A stretch of DNA of 49,899 bases from Chara braunii (GCA_003427395.1 BFEA01000011.1:695846-745744), one strand, 5' to 3'; counted from the stretch's first letter, positions 10,430 to 21,110 are shown. Program-made: numbers and translations. Notes: generated by a model not told the origin, from the letters alone.

Positions 10430-11765
10430 TTATGGGGGTAGATCACCATGGAATGACATCATGTTAGCCAGGAAATGAGCAATTTTATTGGAAGAGGACT
10501 CTACTAATACAGAGGGATTCTGAAAAGTAGGGTTGTCTCCCAATGGAGACTCACTTGTTGATGCCTCACTAGGCTCATACTCTGTCAATGTTAAGGACTG
10601 CAGAGACAACTCAATCATGGCACAAGGGTCTGCTCTTTGTACCAATACATTAGGCAAGTCTCCTGTCAGGAAATGAGCATTCACATTCGCCTTTTTCTTC
10701 TTCTTAATCTTTATCTTCTCATCATGTTTAAGAGCAAGAAGTCTCATACCTCCCGGATGTCTGGGATCCAACTTATTCCATGAACTATCACAGATATAGC
10801 CCATCGCATCTTTTTTTGTCACCCCACTCCTTACATCCTCCTCAAGAGGCTTGCAATAGGTGGTATTGTGACCTCCTTCACCACAATAGTAGCAAACAAA
10901 ACTCCTCTTAGGACGCTCATCATATTTTTTTCTTTCTTTGTTTCCTCCATCACCATTCTTCTCATTCATTTTGGTTCTGGACGAATCCCTCTTATTACCA
11001 TGATTTGCGTTGTCATCATAATCGTCGTCATCTTCCTCACTTTCATCCTTTTTCTTTCCCATGTCATCCACAGCATGCGTTGCAGGCCTTACAGGCGTAA
11101 AGTTAACCATCACCTTTTGAAGAATATTCTCAACAGTTAGATTGCTTCCTCTATTCATTCCATTCTCAGTTTCCCAATCCTTGACCAAAGTACTGATCTG
11201 ATCTAGTGGTCATTTCTTGTGGGAGACAGTAGGTAGAGTTCTTATGATTGCAACCATTTCATCCCATCTGAGAGGATAGTGCTGAGCTTGATTAAGAACT
11301 GTTTGCCTTTCAGTGTCAGTAAAGTTTGTCAAAAAGAAAAACACTGAAAGTGTCATATTTAGCTCTTCTGATGTTAAGTAAGTCCTTAGTTGTGGTTGAA
11401 ACTAAATCTTTCTCAAATTCATTTTTCAGTCTCTCCTTGACTTCTTCCCAAGTAGTAGCACCTTCCATTAGTTCCTGAACTGTCAGTCTTGAATCAGTGT
11501 CACAATAAGATAAAAGTTGCTTAAGCCGTTACTTATCTGTCCAACCATAACTGAGTCCAAATAATTCATACTCATCAAGAAAGTCATTAACCTGGGGTCC
11601 TCTGAAGCAGGGAATTCTCTCATCTGACCTCTTTGCTCTTGCAATGTCTGACCATCCTTTTATAGTATAAACTCTCTCGATCAGTTCCCATATAACCCCA
11701 ACCAAGACCTCTTCATTGGTCCCTGCTGATTTACTCGGTCTTGCTCGTCCTGCCATCTTGACCAT
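10430..11765 (-). pseudogene. Gypsy gag (capsid-like and nucleocapsid), interrupted
   Basis: The N-terminal part (11765-11532) reads into a capsid-like segment PQVNDFLDEYELFGL, then hits TAA at 11529-11531 within an otherwise continuous gag reading (GWTDK, stop, RLKQLLSYCD). After further breaks the frame of 11188-10430 carries an acidic stretch, a basic stretch and one CCHC zinc knuckle, C99-x2-C102-x4-H107-x4-C112 (CYYCGEGGHNTTYC), which would bind the genomic RNA. The segment ends in TAA at 10430, with protease following in the same frame nine bases on. Gag would form the virus-like particle. Confidence 0.85.
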
Positions 11766-11827
11766 AGACTTTTTTCAGATATCCTATTCTCTCCCTCTGT
11801 CACTCTTATCCCTTTATTCTCTGCTCT

Positions 11828-12094
11828 TCAATCTCTCACTCTTCTCACAAGAGATACAAGCTCGTTTCTTTCTTCTCTTGTCTGCTCTACCCCCTGAGAG
11901 TTTTGTACATATAGGGTATAAGCAATAATTGATTGGGTCGTGGTCAAGGGCAGTGCAATCCTTCTCAGCCTTCCAATGTAATCTTCAATCAACTCTCTCT
12001 CATCATCTCTATTCAATCTTCTATTATACCCCTTCACAGTACCCCGAATCATAAAATATCGAGTCAGGTCTATAATCTCATAATCAAATTGCAT
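11828..12094 (-). CDS. Leader ORF S2, LD-short family
   Basis: An ORF of 88 residues whose start lies three bases after the TAA of S1 and whose stop is 63 bases before gag. Recognisable family segments are RLRRIALPLTT, IIAYTLYVQNSQG and a C-terminal LVSLVRRVRD. S1, S3 and S4 share the pattern: charged helix, a Thr-Gln or His-Thr turn, an I-x-Y-T-x-Y strand, then a helix ending in ARR/VRR. Size and pattern suggest a small alpha/beta domain. I do not recognise a known function. S1 and S2 are in the same frame, so a readthrough fusion is possible. Confidence 0.5.
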   Translation of the reverse strand: MQFDYEIIDLTRYFMIRGTVKGYNRRLNRDDERELIEDYIGRLRRIALPLTTTQSIIAYTLYVQNSQGVEQTREERNELVSLVRRVRD

Positions 12095-12097
12095 CGT

Positions 12098-12388
12098 TTA
12101 CAGCCCACTGTTGATCCTTCTTGCAAGAGAGACCCGTTCCTGAAAAGTGTGATATAATACAGTTTCAGTAGCCCTCACTTTCACCACCTTTAACAGATAG
12201 CTTATTTCAGTCTGGTCAGTGACAATTCTCAAGGCAGAATCTCTCATGCGATCTAAGAAAGGCTGCAAAAACTCAAGCTCATCCAGGGTAGAAAGATTTT
12301 TGTCATAGATCCGAAGAGTCCTTTCTATCTTGACTACTCTACCTTCCAACACAACTCCTAGTGTCAGCTGTTCAGTCAAACTGGGCAT
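12098..12388 (-). CDS. Leader ORF S1, LD-short family
   Basis: An ORF of 96 residues starting at ATG 12388 (MPSLTEQLTLG). Family segments are FLDRMRDSALRIVTDQTEI (helix and turn), SYLLKVV (strand) and the terminal VSLARRI helix. It pairs with S2 by a TAA-ACG-ATG junction. The same domain is found on the plus strand at 26830 and 27975, and in weaker form in both inverted arms. No cysteines or obvious catalytic residues are conserved among the copies, so a binding or structural role is more likely than enzymatic. Inference only. Confidence 0.5.
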   Translation of the reverse strand: MPSLTEQLTLGVVLEGRVVKIERTLRIYDKNLSTLDELEFLQPFLDRMRDSALRIVTDQTEISYLLKVVKVRATETVLYHTFQERVSLARRINSGL

Positions 12389-12489
12389 TGCTAATCATCA
12401 TAAGCAACATCTGAAAGGTAGATCTCGGGTTGGACATAATCAGGGATCTCGAATCTATGTTCAAAGGTACTTAGGAGTAAGGATTTTAT

Positions 12490-12963
12490 CATCACAGTGG
12501 AATTTTTTTCTCTTACTCTACCAACCTCAGCAATGGCTTCCAATAGAGGCATCCAATCTCTCCTACCTTCAAATCCCTTAGCAATTGAGAACTCAGGAAG
12601 CCTTTCAAATTGTCTTACTTCCTTCCCCCAGGTTACTTTTCTCTTTAACTTTTCAAGTCACTCCTTGATCCTTATGAGACTAATATAAGCACATGTCTGA
12701 CACTTCAAGTAGTCATCTTCCTTTTCTAGGCCTGCTGGTACATAAATCCGTACATCCAGGCTACCAGTACTCAGGAATTTGACCACTGGAATGTGAAATA
12801 TTATGAGCTCTCTCTCACAAGTCTCATATCTCAGGATCACAAAAGGATTATCACCCCCTATCACCTCATACAGTTTCTCCCTCACAGTAGTTATCCTGGC
12901 TACTGAGAGTATTCTTCTTGGGCTCTCTTCACTTTCCATGCAAACCTTATCATGGCATACCAA
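12490..12963 (-). pseudogene. Leader ORF L4, LD-long family, frameshifted
   Basis: Fourth tandem copy. The open part (12963-12658) contains REKLYEVIGGDNPFVILRYE and LDVRIYVPAGLEKEDDY. After its stop at 12658 a shifted frame continues to the family C-terminus, PEFSIAKGFEGRRDWMPLL followed by EAIAEVGRVRE, which aligns with the D/N-W-x(3)-I ending of the other copies. The copy overlaps the end of L3. Decay is greater here than in L1-L3. Confidence 0.5.
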
Positions 12964-13394
12964 TTGTATCTTGGGAATGTGAGTTCCTCAACAGGTGGAG
13001 AGGGTATCCCAACAAAAGGTCTGATATAGGTGCTAAAGAAAAAATTTCTTCCCTCTCGCTCTAATTTTTTGTTCTCATCATGCACAAGATTCGACGCTCG
13101 TTGCCAACACGCACCTTTTCGACTTTCATCAAATCTTTGCTTCGACACATAAATCCCAATATCATATTCATCAAGATTAATCAAATAGCATGTAAGAATA
13201 TACAGACAGTCTTATTCTTGTCCTGATCTCTTTATGGTTACATACCTCACGATTTCATAAGGAATTACAGCCTTACATGCTATAAAATTAAGAGAATTCA
13301 ACAGCTTGTCTGACTCAGCCTTACTCAGCCCTTCATGACCTCTTATCCGTCTAAGCTTAGATTTTTCTCTCAAGGGTACATAGCGTCGACTCAT
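12900..13394 (-). pseudogene. Leader ORF L3, LD-long family, one in-frame stop
   Basis: Third copy. It starts with an ATG that overlaps the TGA of L2 by one base (TGATG at about 13392-13396). TAA at 13212-13214 interrupts the frame between KRSGQE and DCLYILTCY; both sides are in the same frame and align with L2 (SGWEQERLYVLTFY). Family hallmarks are PYEIVRYV, EYDIGIYVSKQR, a charged helix DENKKLEREG, IPSPP and NWYAMIRFAWKVKR. It ends in TAG at 12900-12902. Function unknown. Confidence 0.55.
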
Positions 13395-13882
13395 CAGACT
13401 CTTTGACCTCTTTTCACCTTCTGGGCAAACTCAATCACTGCAAACCAATCATTTTTTGATAAATTTATATCAGGCAAGGGTGAAGCTGAAAATCCCTGGA
13501 AGACAGTAAATCGAAATCCAGTGAAGCACATGTTCTCTCTCTCAAGCCTCTCTTTCTCTCTCAGTACTACCTCTTCAGCAAATCCCCAATATCTCCCATA
13601 CACTGCGTCAACACTTCTTTCCTTTGGGACATAAATTCTTATGTCATACACATCCAGATCTGTGAAATAAAATGTCAGTACATATAATCGTTCTTGCTCC
13701 CATCCGCTCTCGACCATTTCATACCTGACAACTTCATATGGAAATGTCTCTCTCTTGCTTAGAGTATTCAACGACCTTAGGAGACCTTTAATCTTATCTT
13801 GACTTGGACCCGAACCTATGCCAAAATTTGACCTTCTTTGTCTGATTACTTCTGTCAAAATCTTTTCAGCTCTCATGACCAC
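13394..13882 (-). CDS. Leader ORF L2, LD-long family (best preserved copy)
   Basis: An intact ORF of 162 residues overlapping the end of L1 by 17 bases. The domain order defines the family: an N-terminal helix (KGLLRSLNTLSKRETF), strand PYEVVRYEMVE, strand RLYVLTFYFTD, the signature VYDIRIYVPKER, a long charged helix EEVVLREKERLERE, a Pro-containing turn SASPLPD, and a C-terminal NDWFAVIEFAQKVKRG helix. Alternating strands and helices suggest a compact alpha/beta fold. L1, L3, L4 and the plus-strand copy at 28411 share it. I recognise no named family. Position upstream of gag suggests an accessory or leader protein of the retroelement. Confidence 0.55.
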   Translation of the reverse strand: MVMRAEKILTEVIRQRRSNFGIGSGPSQDKIKGLLRSLNTLSKRETFPYEVVRYEMVESGWEQERLYVLTFYFTDLDVYDIRIYVPKERSVDAVYGRYWGFAEEVVLREKERLERENMCFTGFRFTVFQGFSASPLPDINLSKNDWFAVIEFAQKVKRGQRV

Positions 13883-14279
13883 CGCTTTTNTTCTCTCTTG
13901 TCAATACCATGTTGATTATCGGTAGCCAGTTACTCCCATCACAATAGCTGTCAGGTATAGGAGGGATTGGAACAGTCTTGTATGTTACAGGCATTATACC
14001 CCATTCCACTTTCCTCTTTTGCTTGATCAAGTCTGTTTTTTCGTCATAGATAAATTGAATCACGATCTCCCATAACCAATTAAAATTCTCACCATCATTG
14101 TTGCCTCTTTCCTTGACATATGGACGGATATCATAGATATCTCCCTCCAAGAAATGAGTCAGCACTACGCAGATGGTTGAGCCACAAGAATGATAGCCCC
14201 AACAAGCCTCATACCTGTAAGGAAATTTCCCTCTTGTAGTAAATTTTGACACTACTTTCAGAACACCGTCGACCAGCAT
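13866..14279 (-). CDS. Leader ORF L1, LD-long family
   Basis: First ORF after the putative primer-binding site, 137 residues, starting MLVDGVLKVV. Hallmarks are KFPYRYEACW, IYDIRPYVKERG, the helix YDEKTDLIKQKRK, a proline-rich turn VPIPPIPD, and SNWLPIINMVL. A single unknown base (13890) lies near the C-terminus, so the exact end is uncertain. It is closest in shape to the plus-strand copy at 28411-28960, which has IHDLRPYLKKG and a similar IPRPPVP turn. Confidence 0.5.
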   Translation of the reverse strand: MLVDGVLKVVSKFTTRGKFPYRYEACWGYHSCGSTICVVLTHFLEGDIYDIRPYVKERGNNDGENFNWLWEIVIQFIYDEKTDLIKQKRKVEWGIMPVTYKTVPIPPIPDSYCDGSNWLPIINMVLTREXKSGGHES

Positions 14280-14594
14280 TTGTCGCGATCTGTCTCACTC
14301 TCAACCTTTCAATTTCTTTCGCGTGTTGGACGATAATTGGGCATACCTGGTGTCAAGCTCGATTCTCTCCAGTTAATAATTTCAATCTCCTTTCCCGATC
14401 CAATGTGGTACCTCACATAAGGAAGAAATAAATTACAGTTAGCAGTTGTGATTTTCAAGGAAATCGGGACTTAAATGAGAATAATAGAATTAACATGAAG
14501 CTCACAGAAATGTCAACAGTTCTCAGGTCCTAATCAAAACTCAAAGATGCTAATGATGATCCACGTTCGTTCCGGACTCGAAAATTTTTTCATG

Positions 14595-14612
14595 TCCCTA
14601 ACAACGGCGTCA
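14595..14612 (-). promoter_or_regulatory. Putative primer-binding site (tRNA-Asp-like)
   Basis: The minus strand reads TGACGCCGTTGTTAGGGA. It differs at four positions, all transitions, from TGGCGCCGTTGCCGGGGA, the primer-binding site complementary to the tRNA-Asp 3' end in many plant LTR elements. It lies about 315 bases before the first leader ORF and four bases from a CA end of a possible LTR. The tRNA identity is from memory of plant elements. Confidence 0.5.
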
Positions 14613-14616
14613 TTTT

Positions 14617-15130
14617 TGTCGCACTTTTCACAGTCGGGCCACTTCGGGCAACCGAAAAACCAACAGGCTGTCACGCAGGATTTTATAAGTGATTGCAATA
14701 AATAAAATAAATTAAATAATGTAAATGCCTTCCTGTTGTGGGCGTCCGGCTTCGAACGAGACCCTTCAATTGCGGTCTTCGCCGGTCCCCGGTCTTATGA
14801 ATCTTTTATTTTGATTCGGAACCGCAGAGAACTATACAAATAATAATCATAAAATTATAGAGTGTTTATGCATGCATCAATTATGTCAATCTGATTTTGA
14901 GAACTGTGACAAAACATCCACGAAGACAATCATCAAGCAAAAATAATGCAGAAAAATAAGACTGACTGAGTAGAGCCAAGACAGGGGCAATTGAATGAGG
15001 GAAGAGTGAGAACTCATAATAATCTTAGAAAGTACACATAAACGAGCGTGGTCAGCACCTCTCAAGAGTCCTCACTCAACCCTCTGGTCCGTCTCTCTCA
15101 ATTTCTTTTCACTGCTCTTCTCTGGTGCCG
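14617..15130 (-). repeat. Probable 5' LTR of the gypsy element (outer end uncertain)
   Basis: On the minus strand this stretch ends in CA immediately before the primer-binding site. It contains a minus-strand TATAAAA at 14691-14697 and AT-rich sequence upstream. U5 would be short. I could not define the outer end, because no second LTR copy exists in the window to compare with. Role and inner boundary are inference from PBS position. Confidence 0.4.
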
Positions 15131-17900
15131 AGACCCACGCCCACGTACAATCTGAGACTGAGGCTTCGTGACAAAATGTCACTTGTAGCCAGTAAGCTCT
15201 GAGCATGACCATCCGAGGGACATGACTCGGTAGTTAACCATGGAGCAAAACTTCTCCCACAAGGTAAGCAGTTCGTCCACCGAACACAAGTGGTTAACGG
15301 GGACCCCCACTTTTCGGCCCTCGATCCCAGCGGACTTGCCGAAATCATGACTCTACTGAGACGCGGGCAGCACAACCATATCACGCCGGTTCCCAAAAAA
15401 ACGGGATTAGATAATATTGAATCCCGTGGGCCATTCACCAACGCGTTCCCGAAAAACGCTTCTCTCCAATAATTCTCGAACCCGCTATTAACCGTTCACA
15501 ACCCGCTTTCTACAACCTTGTATAGGACGCAGTTATCAAGTACGAGGTGCCCCATTTTCGTGAAGTTCGGATCCCGACGAACTTCAGGAAAACGACCTCA
15601 TCCTGAAACAAACCGATGGTCGCCGATGCAGGCATTTGCATGATGCATTCCAACTCAGAGGAAGACGCCGCGCGAATTCGAAATTCGTCGGGATTCGAAC
15701 TTGTCGTTGTTTGCCCTCCCGACAGTGCAATCAACGCAATCGCTGGAATCCGGTCGACGACAAGTTCGGATCTCAGCAAACTTGGAGGTTCGCGCTGTGT
15801 TCTTCTCGAAGATGGTCATTCGAACACGCGAGCTCGAAGCACGCTCGAGCTTGCCTTGTCGCTTGGGTGAACCGGGGTTTATGGGGGTTGTAGAGAGGTC
15901 TTTCTGCCCCAGCACTCCTTCCATTCTTCAGCAAACCCACGATGATCAGCTTGTGCACCAGTCTGCAGACAACCGTTGTGCAATAGCGCGAGCACGCTTT
16001 CTCGATGGGGAGAGTCTCGGTTTACAGGGGTCGGTTGGGGACCGTGCTGAGCCGTTTCGTGCTGTGCTGCCGCCACGAGTGACCATTTTTCTGTGCACAC
16101 AACGGTCGAACAGTGCATCCGCTGCAGACGAGCAAAAAACGGTTCCTCAAGGCTTCTACAACCGCCAAGTACGGATCCCGGTGGACTTTGATGGTACGCA
16201 TCAATCTGACCGTCGTTTTCGACGGCTTGGACGGTCCCATTTGTTCTGAGGGGTTGCTAACGGTGCCAGTGGTCGCTTCGGTTTGCGGTTAACCCTAGTT
16301 TATAGTTGTTCTCCCTGCAATGCAAAGCTATGCTGGTCCTTCCCATATTGCGAAATAACTCGGCATGGCCCCCATGAACGGGGTTTTTAGGCATTGATGA
16401 CGGTGCATGTGGGCACTTACAGTGTGGGTCTACTGTGAATTTTGATTGCGCTATCGACAGCGCAAGACTGCGAGTGGGTGCACCATAATGCGACATGGTT
16501 GCGCATGGCCCCCGAATGACCAATGTAAGACCCCTGTTCTCACATGCAAAACAACTTCAAGTTGTCCAAAGGTTGTCAAAATCAACGTGGATTTGCGGTA
16601 GAGTGAAAGGATCGACTAAAACAGCGCGTGAAACTCGAAGATCGTCGTGTTGCGGTTCGATAAATAACAACATGGATGAAAGACCCCTCTGAAACCCCCG
16701 CAAAACCCAATTCGCCGAAACGACCAGGCGTGTTCGGGCGCTGGCATTGCCAACTTCAGCAGGCAGAACGATGAACGTGCTCTCATTTCTCGTGTTCGCA
16801 CAATCCCTGAAACCCCTGATGTAGCGAACAAAATGCAAACCGCAAAGTTCGTTGGGATCCGGACTTGCCAGCGACCAAATTCCCACGCTAATTTCGATAA
16901 CGTTCAGGCCGTCGAAATTTGCAGTGACGACGCACAAGCTCGCTTTCTCGATGGGATAATCGAGGTTTATAGGGGTCGGTTGGGAGCCACGATGAGCCGT
17001 TTCGTGATGCGGTGCACCCACGAATAGCCTTCCTTCTGTGCACCTGCTAACCCGCCCTTCCAATAGCTGCAGCCGCGCAAAAAACTGGTTCCTCACTCCT
17101 CCTGCACCCGCCAAGTTCGGATCCTGGCGGATTTCGAGGGTCCGGGTGAATCCGACCATCCTTTTCGACGGCCTGCACCTTCGCATGTATTTTGATTGCC
17201 AGAGGTCGGGCGGTGCGCAAAAGTGCTCGCCTTGTGACTTGCCCTTATAGGGCTTTATGGGGGTTGCCGACGGTGTCAGTCGCCCGCGCTTGGCCATTTT
17301 TTACGTCTGTGGTCTGGGCCAACAACCCGATTGCTGATGCCTCGCAAAAAAAACCTCTCACCACATCACGGGAGCACGTGGCCGTATGCCCCTTCTGCGA
17401 CCCCGGGAAACCCCGATTTGGCTTTGCGACAGCGCGAGCTCCTGTGCGCTTGCTTCTGACCTGATGAATTGGTTTGTTTCTTTTGCTAAACCCGACGGCA
17501 TATGACGGTTTGCGATGCTGTTGTGGTGATTATTGTCATTCGCCTACGAAGACGCTTCGGTGTCGAAGCAACGCGGACTGCAAAGGCTTGTAGTGCCAAC
17601 ACACAACCTCGAATTGAAGGTGGAGTTAATCGGGGTTTGTGGGGGTCGCTTGCGGGTCATTCACCCATGCTATTTTTAATATGCAACTACTCATAGCCTT
17701 GCATTTGTAATGACAATTGGTCGACAGTCAATTCACTGCAACCGATGAATAACCGGTTCGTCATCGGTTCGATTTCTGACAACTTCGGATCCGGCGGACT
17801 TAAGTGATCCACAAGCGTCGGATCGTTCCTTGTACCCGTCTAAATAATGCTAGGACGCATCCTCCTCGGCACAGGTCACACAACACCAAAAAAATTGGGT
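15131..17900. other. Repeat field with diverged direct repeats and hairpins
   Basis: No convincing gene; the open frames are incidental. Two long diverged direct copies can be followed from the phrase ctttctcgatggg (about 15998 and 16943) through ggggtcggttgg, gagccgtttcgtg, ctgtgcac and aaaaaac(t/g)ggttcctca to a 24-bp hairpin copy (16166, 17112) and tttt(c)gacggc. The period is about 945 bp. Phrases like ggtttatgggggt recur near 15875, 17255 and 17634. Seven hairpin copies lie here. Confidence 0.6.
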
Positions 17901-18004
17901 CGACCATTTCACAATAAAGATTCACGCCTGGCCCGTTGGGTATCCGACCCATAACCAAATGTCACAAACCACTTGCAAGCAGCGCGAGGTAAACATCGTA
18001 TAAC

Positions 18005-18345
18005 TGTAGGGCGGAAACAGGCTTTCTGATAACGACTAGCCATGCATGAGTTCGCAAGCAGTCGCAGTGATGGCGTGCTACGTGCTGCCCATACTCGAGT
18101 GGTTCTCGGCGGTGTTGAGGGTCTCAATCGACACTCAAGTGTCGGCTGACACGCGCCTTGAGGAACTTCGCTCTCGACGCTAGACAACCGCCACGACGGT
18201 TGCGGGACCTACCCTCTTCGGCAACCTGCGGGAATGACGGGTGGGCGGGCCAAGGCCCTTTGTGGCAGCTGGGTTCCATAATCGGAGGCCTTTAAACAGG
18301 TCAAGGGGTTTGACTTTGACAGCTGCCACAGACTTCAACATCCAA
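18005..18345 (+). repeat. Left inverted end of the DUF7869-type element
   Basis: Reverse-complement similarity to 21700-22057, strongest in the blocks at 18171-18191 and 18301-18329. Identity in between is moderate, so the outer boundary is approximate. Confidence 0.6.
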
Positions 18346-19011
18346 CTAAAAAGAGTATTAAAAGCAAAAGGGGAAAGGGGATCTCTCTTTCCTATCGGCG
18401 CAATTCTTATCGCCAGAGTAGAGGCAATATATATATTTGGATGACCTTCGGCACATGCAATTAATACATTCGAACGATTCTGATCTATGACAAGTTCCGA
18501 TGTAGGCGCACTTCTCATGTCGTGGTTTGTCAGACAGTTCGTGCCACCCGGCTGCCAAACCGCGCCTTCCATATGCGGCAAATCATTTGCAGGGGCTCTC
18601 ATCACCAACAAACGAGCTCGCCGTGTTCATATGCTATGTCGGGGATGGGGTTTGGGGAGGAGGGGAGGAGGGGGGGTTGGGGTTGTGTGGTGTCATCCAT
18701 TCATTCTTTAGTATTCGTGCTTACAGTTTGCTTTGCTGTTTTGCAGGGTTTGGAGACGAATTCGAATGTGACCCGTTCACTACGCACTAGATTGTTCGAT
18801 CAATTTCGCTGACGGGAACCGCATCCGCTACACCAACGGTAACATGACAGCGTCAAGGATGACTCAAAGAAAGGCCGCATGAACCGGGCTATGGAAACCA
18901 AACAGACCATCGACTTGCATAACCAGCTACGATACCTAGAGTTGGGCCCGATGAGCTCTTCAGACAGTTCGTCGTTCCAACAGTGCACTGCAACTTTTCC
19001 CAGAAAACGAA

Positions 19012-19485
19012 GTGTCGCTTTTCGTTAGAGCTTTAGAGGTGACACCGTCCGCATGCGAAGAACCATCTACCTCCCGAATCGATTTCCACATTCCTTACGA
19101 GGTGCACCCCACAACTTTGGCGCACAGCAGTTGCGTGCCAATGACTGCTTCTTTCACAACCTCTAATGACGAGAATGAGAAGTTGGTGACCACTGATTAC
19201 CCGTCTGGACAACAGTCGTCTTCCAGTGCATCTTTGCTTCACGCTAGCTCCAGTACTACGAAGTTGGTTGCCACCGACTATTCTTCGGAGGAACTTTCCA
19301 CAGCACGGGCGAGTCCAACGCAAGTGCGAAGTGATGATGCGATTCCAGTGCAGAGTCAGTCTGGGTCGGACGTGTCTGGCAGAAGTGATGCAGAGAGAAG
19401 GGCGATACTACAAATTTTTCCTGCACCTCTGTCAGGCGAAAGACGAACGTATAGCATGGCTAATAGGAACACTAGGAGGAAATAA
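19012..19485 (+). CDS. Ser/Thr-rich hypothetical ORF upstream of transposase-like gene
   Basis: 157 residues, rich in Ser, Thr and Glu, with an internal near-repeat: KLVTTDYPSGQQSSSSASLL and KLVATDYSSEELSTARAS. No recognisable domain. It lies in the same direction as, and just upstream of, the DUF7869-like gene, so it may be a disordered N-terminal exon of that protein or a separate small ORF. Low confidence that it is translated as shown. Confidence 0.3.
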   Translation: MSLFVRALEVTPSACEEPSTSRIDFHIPYEVHPTTLAHSSCVPMTASFTTSNDENEKLVTTDYPSGQQSSSSASLLHASSSTTKLVATDYSSEELSTARASPTQVRSDDAIPVQSQSGSDVSGRSDAERRAILQIFPAPLSGERRTYSMANRNTRRK

Positions 19486-19505
19486 CAGTACAAAGAGCGA
19501 GAAAC

Positions 19506-21110
19506 ATGCTATTCGAAAAAAAAATGCTCATGGTGCGTGGCATGGCATGTTGCAAGGCTCGCTGTTGTTACGACGTGTCGCCTAAGGAAGTCCGAAAAGT
19601 TAGACAAGGACTGTACAGTAAGAGTCCGGTAGAGCGAGCTAAGCGGTGGATGAAAAGTATTAAAGATTTCACCATAAATGAGGGTGGATAAAAACGTGTC
19701 CGCCCTGTGGAGTTGGAATGTTCGATGTGCGTCAAGGCCTACTGCAATGTACTCGGTGTCTCACGTAATACGTTTTATAGCTACAAAAAATCCTTCGACA
19801 ATGGCTTTGTGCATTCCTAGCATGGCCTGACGGGTAGATATCAGCCTACCAATAAAACGTTCGCCATGCTTGCCAGCATGAGAACGTTCATCGAGTCTCA
19901 TGCGGACAACATGCCGAATGAGGTAGTTGACAAAGGTGAGGTTTCCAGGCTGAAACTTCAACTGCGAGCTGCTTTTACGAAGAGATCAATTTATGAGTCC
20001 ATCAAATCAGACTTTCTGGCCGCTGGCCTCGCGGTCGTGTCTGAGTCAAACTTTTATAAAATCTGGCGGAAACATTTTTTTCACGTTTTCCTCGCGCACC
20101 CTAACATGTTCACGAAGTGCGTTATCTGTCATGAACTGAAGGAACGTATACAATATGCTGCTCTTCCTCGAGATCGAGAACAAGCTCGAGAGGATATGAA
20201 AGTTGACCAAAGGAGGCAAGTTGAACACATATTGGACAATAGTCGAGCGAAGACTGATTCGATGGTCCGTCCGAACGAGCGTTTGTGTCTCATCATTGAC
20301 GGCATGGATCAGAACAAGACGACTATCCACCATATTGGTCAGGTGAACTACTCAAAAGCACTTAGGCACGAGATGATGATGAAGACGAATCTGCCAGACG
20401 TTATTCCACACGGTAGAGACCCTAGTATATATGTCTACACGTGGTTTCCGTATTTCAAACACGATTCGAACACAGTCGGTACTTGTCTTATGAGAACCCT
20501 TATCGACATTCAAGGGAGCGGGACGTCACTACCACCGTTTTTGTGTATTCAAGCAGATAATAATTGGCGGAAAAACAAGAACAAGTACATCTGTGCGCTA
20601 GCTGCACTCTCGGTTAAATTCAAAGTTTTCCACGAGGAAGAAATAGGTTTCATGCTGGTAGGACATACCCATACGGACGTTGACGCTACTTTCAACGTTT
20701 TCTCGAAGAAATTGAAAGACATAGACACTTATACTATGGACGAGTTCTACGAGCTCATAGAGCAATCCCACAAAAAGTCTCCCAAATGTATTTTCCTCGA
20801 TACGATGGCAGACTGAATAAGTATAGTAGACCCGTGCGTTGTGTCGGGCATTACTGATATTTCAAAACCGCACTTGCTTAAATTTTTGATGGTCAGAGAT
20901 AGTCCGGGCATGTTGTACAAGGAGTTTCATGATGACGACAACTGGTTGCCCGAGGAAGGTCCGATTTATTGGATCAATAAAAACCCCGATGAAAGCTATG
21001 CAGATCTTTCGTGACCATTTGACCCACCTCCTGTGCAACCCCTTCCTCGAAATGACTATTGTAACCGCAAAAATGACGTTATTCGATTTCGCGAGTTGTT
21101 GGAGAGTTAG
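19506..21110 (+). pseudogene. DUF7869-like transposase-type protein, four in-frame stops
   Basis: One frame runs from 19506 to the TAG at 21108, broken by TAA (19689), TAG (19818), TGA (20814) and TGA (21012) with recognisable protein on both sides of each. Before the open core comes VELECSMCVKAYCNVLGVSR, a cysteine-bearing N-terminal segment typical of this family. The core (19866-20816) has CVIC at residues 85-88, LCLIIDGMDQNKT with D145 and D148, QADNN with D231, and LVGHTHTDVDATFNVFSKKL with H267, H269, D271 and D273. The acidic residues and order resemble an RNase H-like nuclease fold, as in DUF7869 proteins of algae, mosses and animals. The family name is from memory. Inverted ends on both sides support a transposase role. 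Confidence 0.65.

Larger units (their letters stand above)
6209..14612 (-). mobile_element. Ty3/gypsy LTR retrotransposon, decayed, internal region
   Basis: Reading leftward on the minus strand the order is: tRNA-like primer-binding site, four long and two short leader ORFs, gag with a CCHC knuckle, aspartic protease, reverse transcriptase, RNase H, integrase. Integrase last is the Ty3/gypsy order. The gag-pol part carries several frameshifts and in-frame stops, so this copy is not autonomous; only the integrase module is fully open. The 5' LTR probably begins at 14617. No matching 3' LTR was found in the window, so the 3' end is truncated, displaced or too diverged to recognise by eye. The element lies between the two 3 kb inverted arms. 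Confidence 0.85.

Noticed and set aside
15636-17696. Many overlapping open frames of 60-246 codons on both strands
   Set aside because: They follow GC-rich repeat sequence, overlap in opposite frames, contain hairpin translations and show no domain.
8674-19820. Several stops (TAA at 13212, TAG at 8674 and 19818) fall where Gln is plausible, hinting at a TAA/TAG=Gln code
   Set aside because: Frameshifts and TGA stops are equally common in the same genes, and many TAA/TAG codons sit at natural ORF ends. Ordinary decay explains the pattern.
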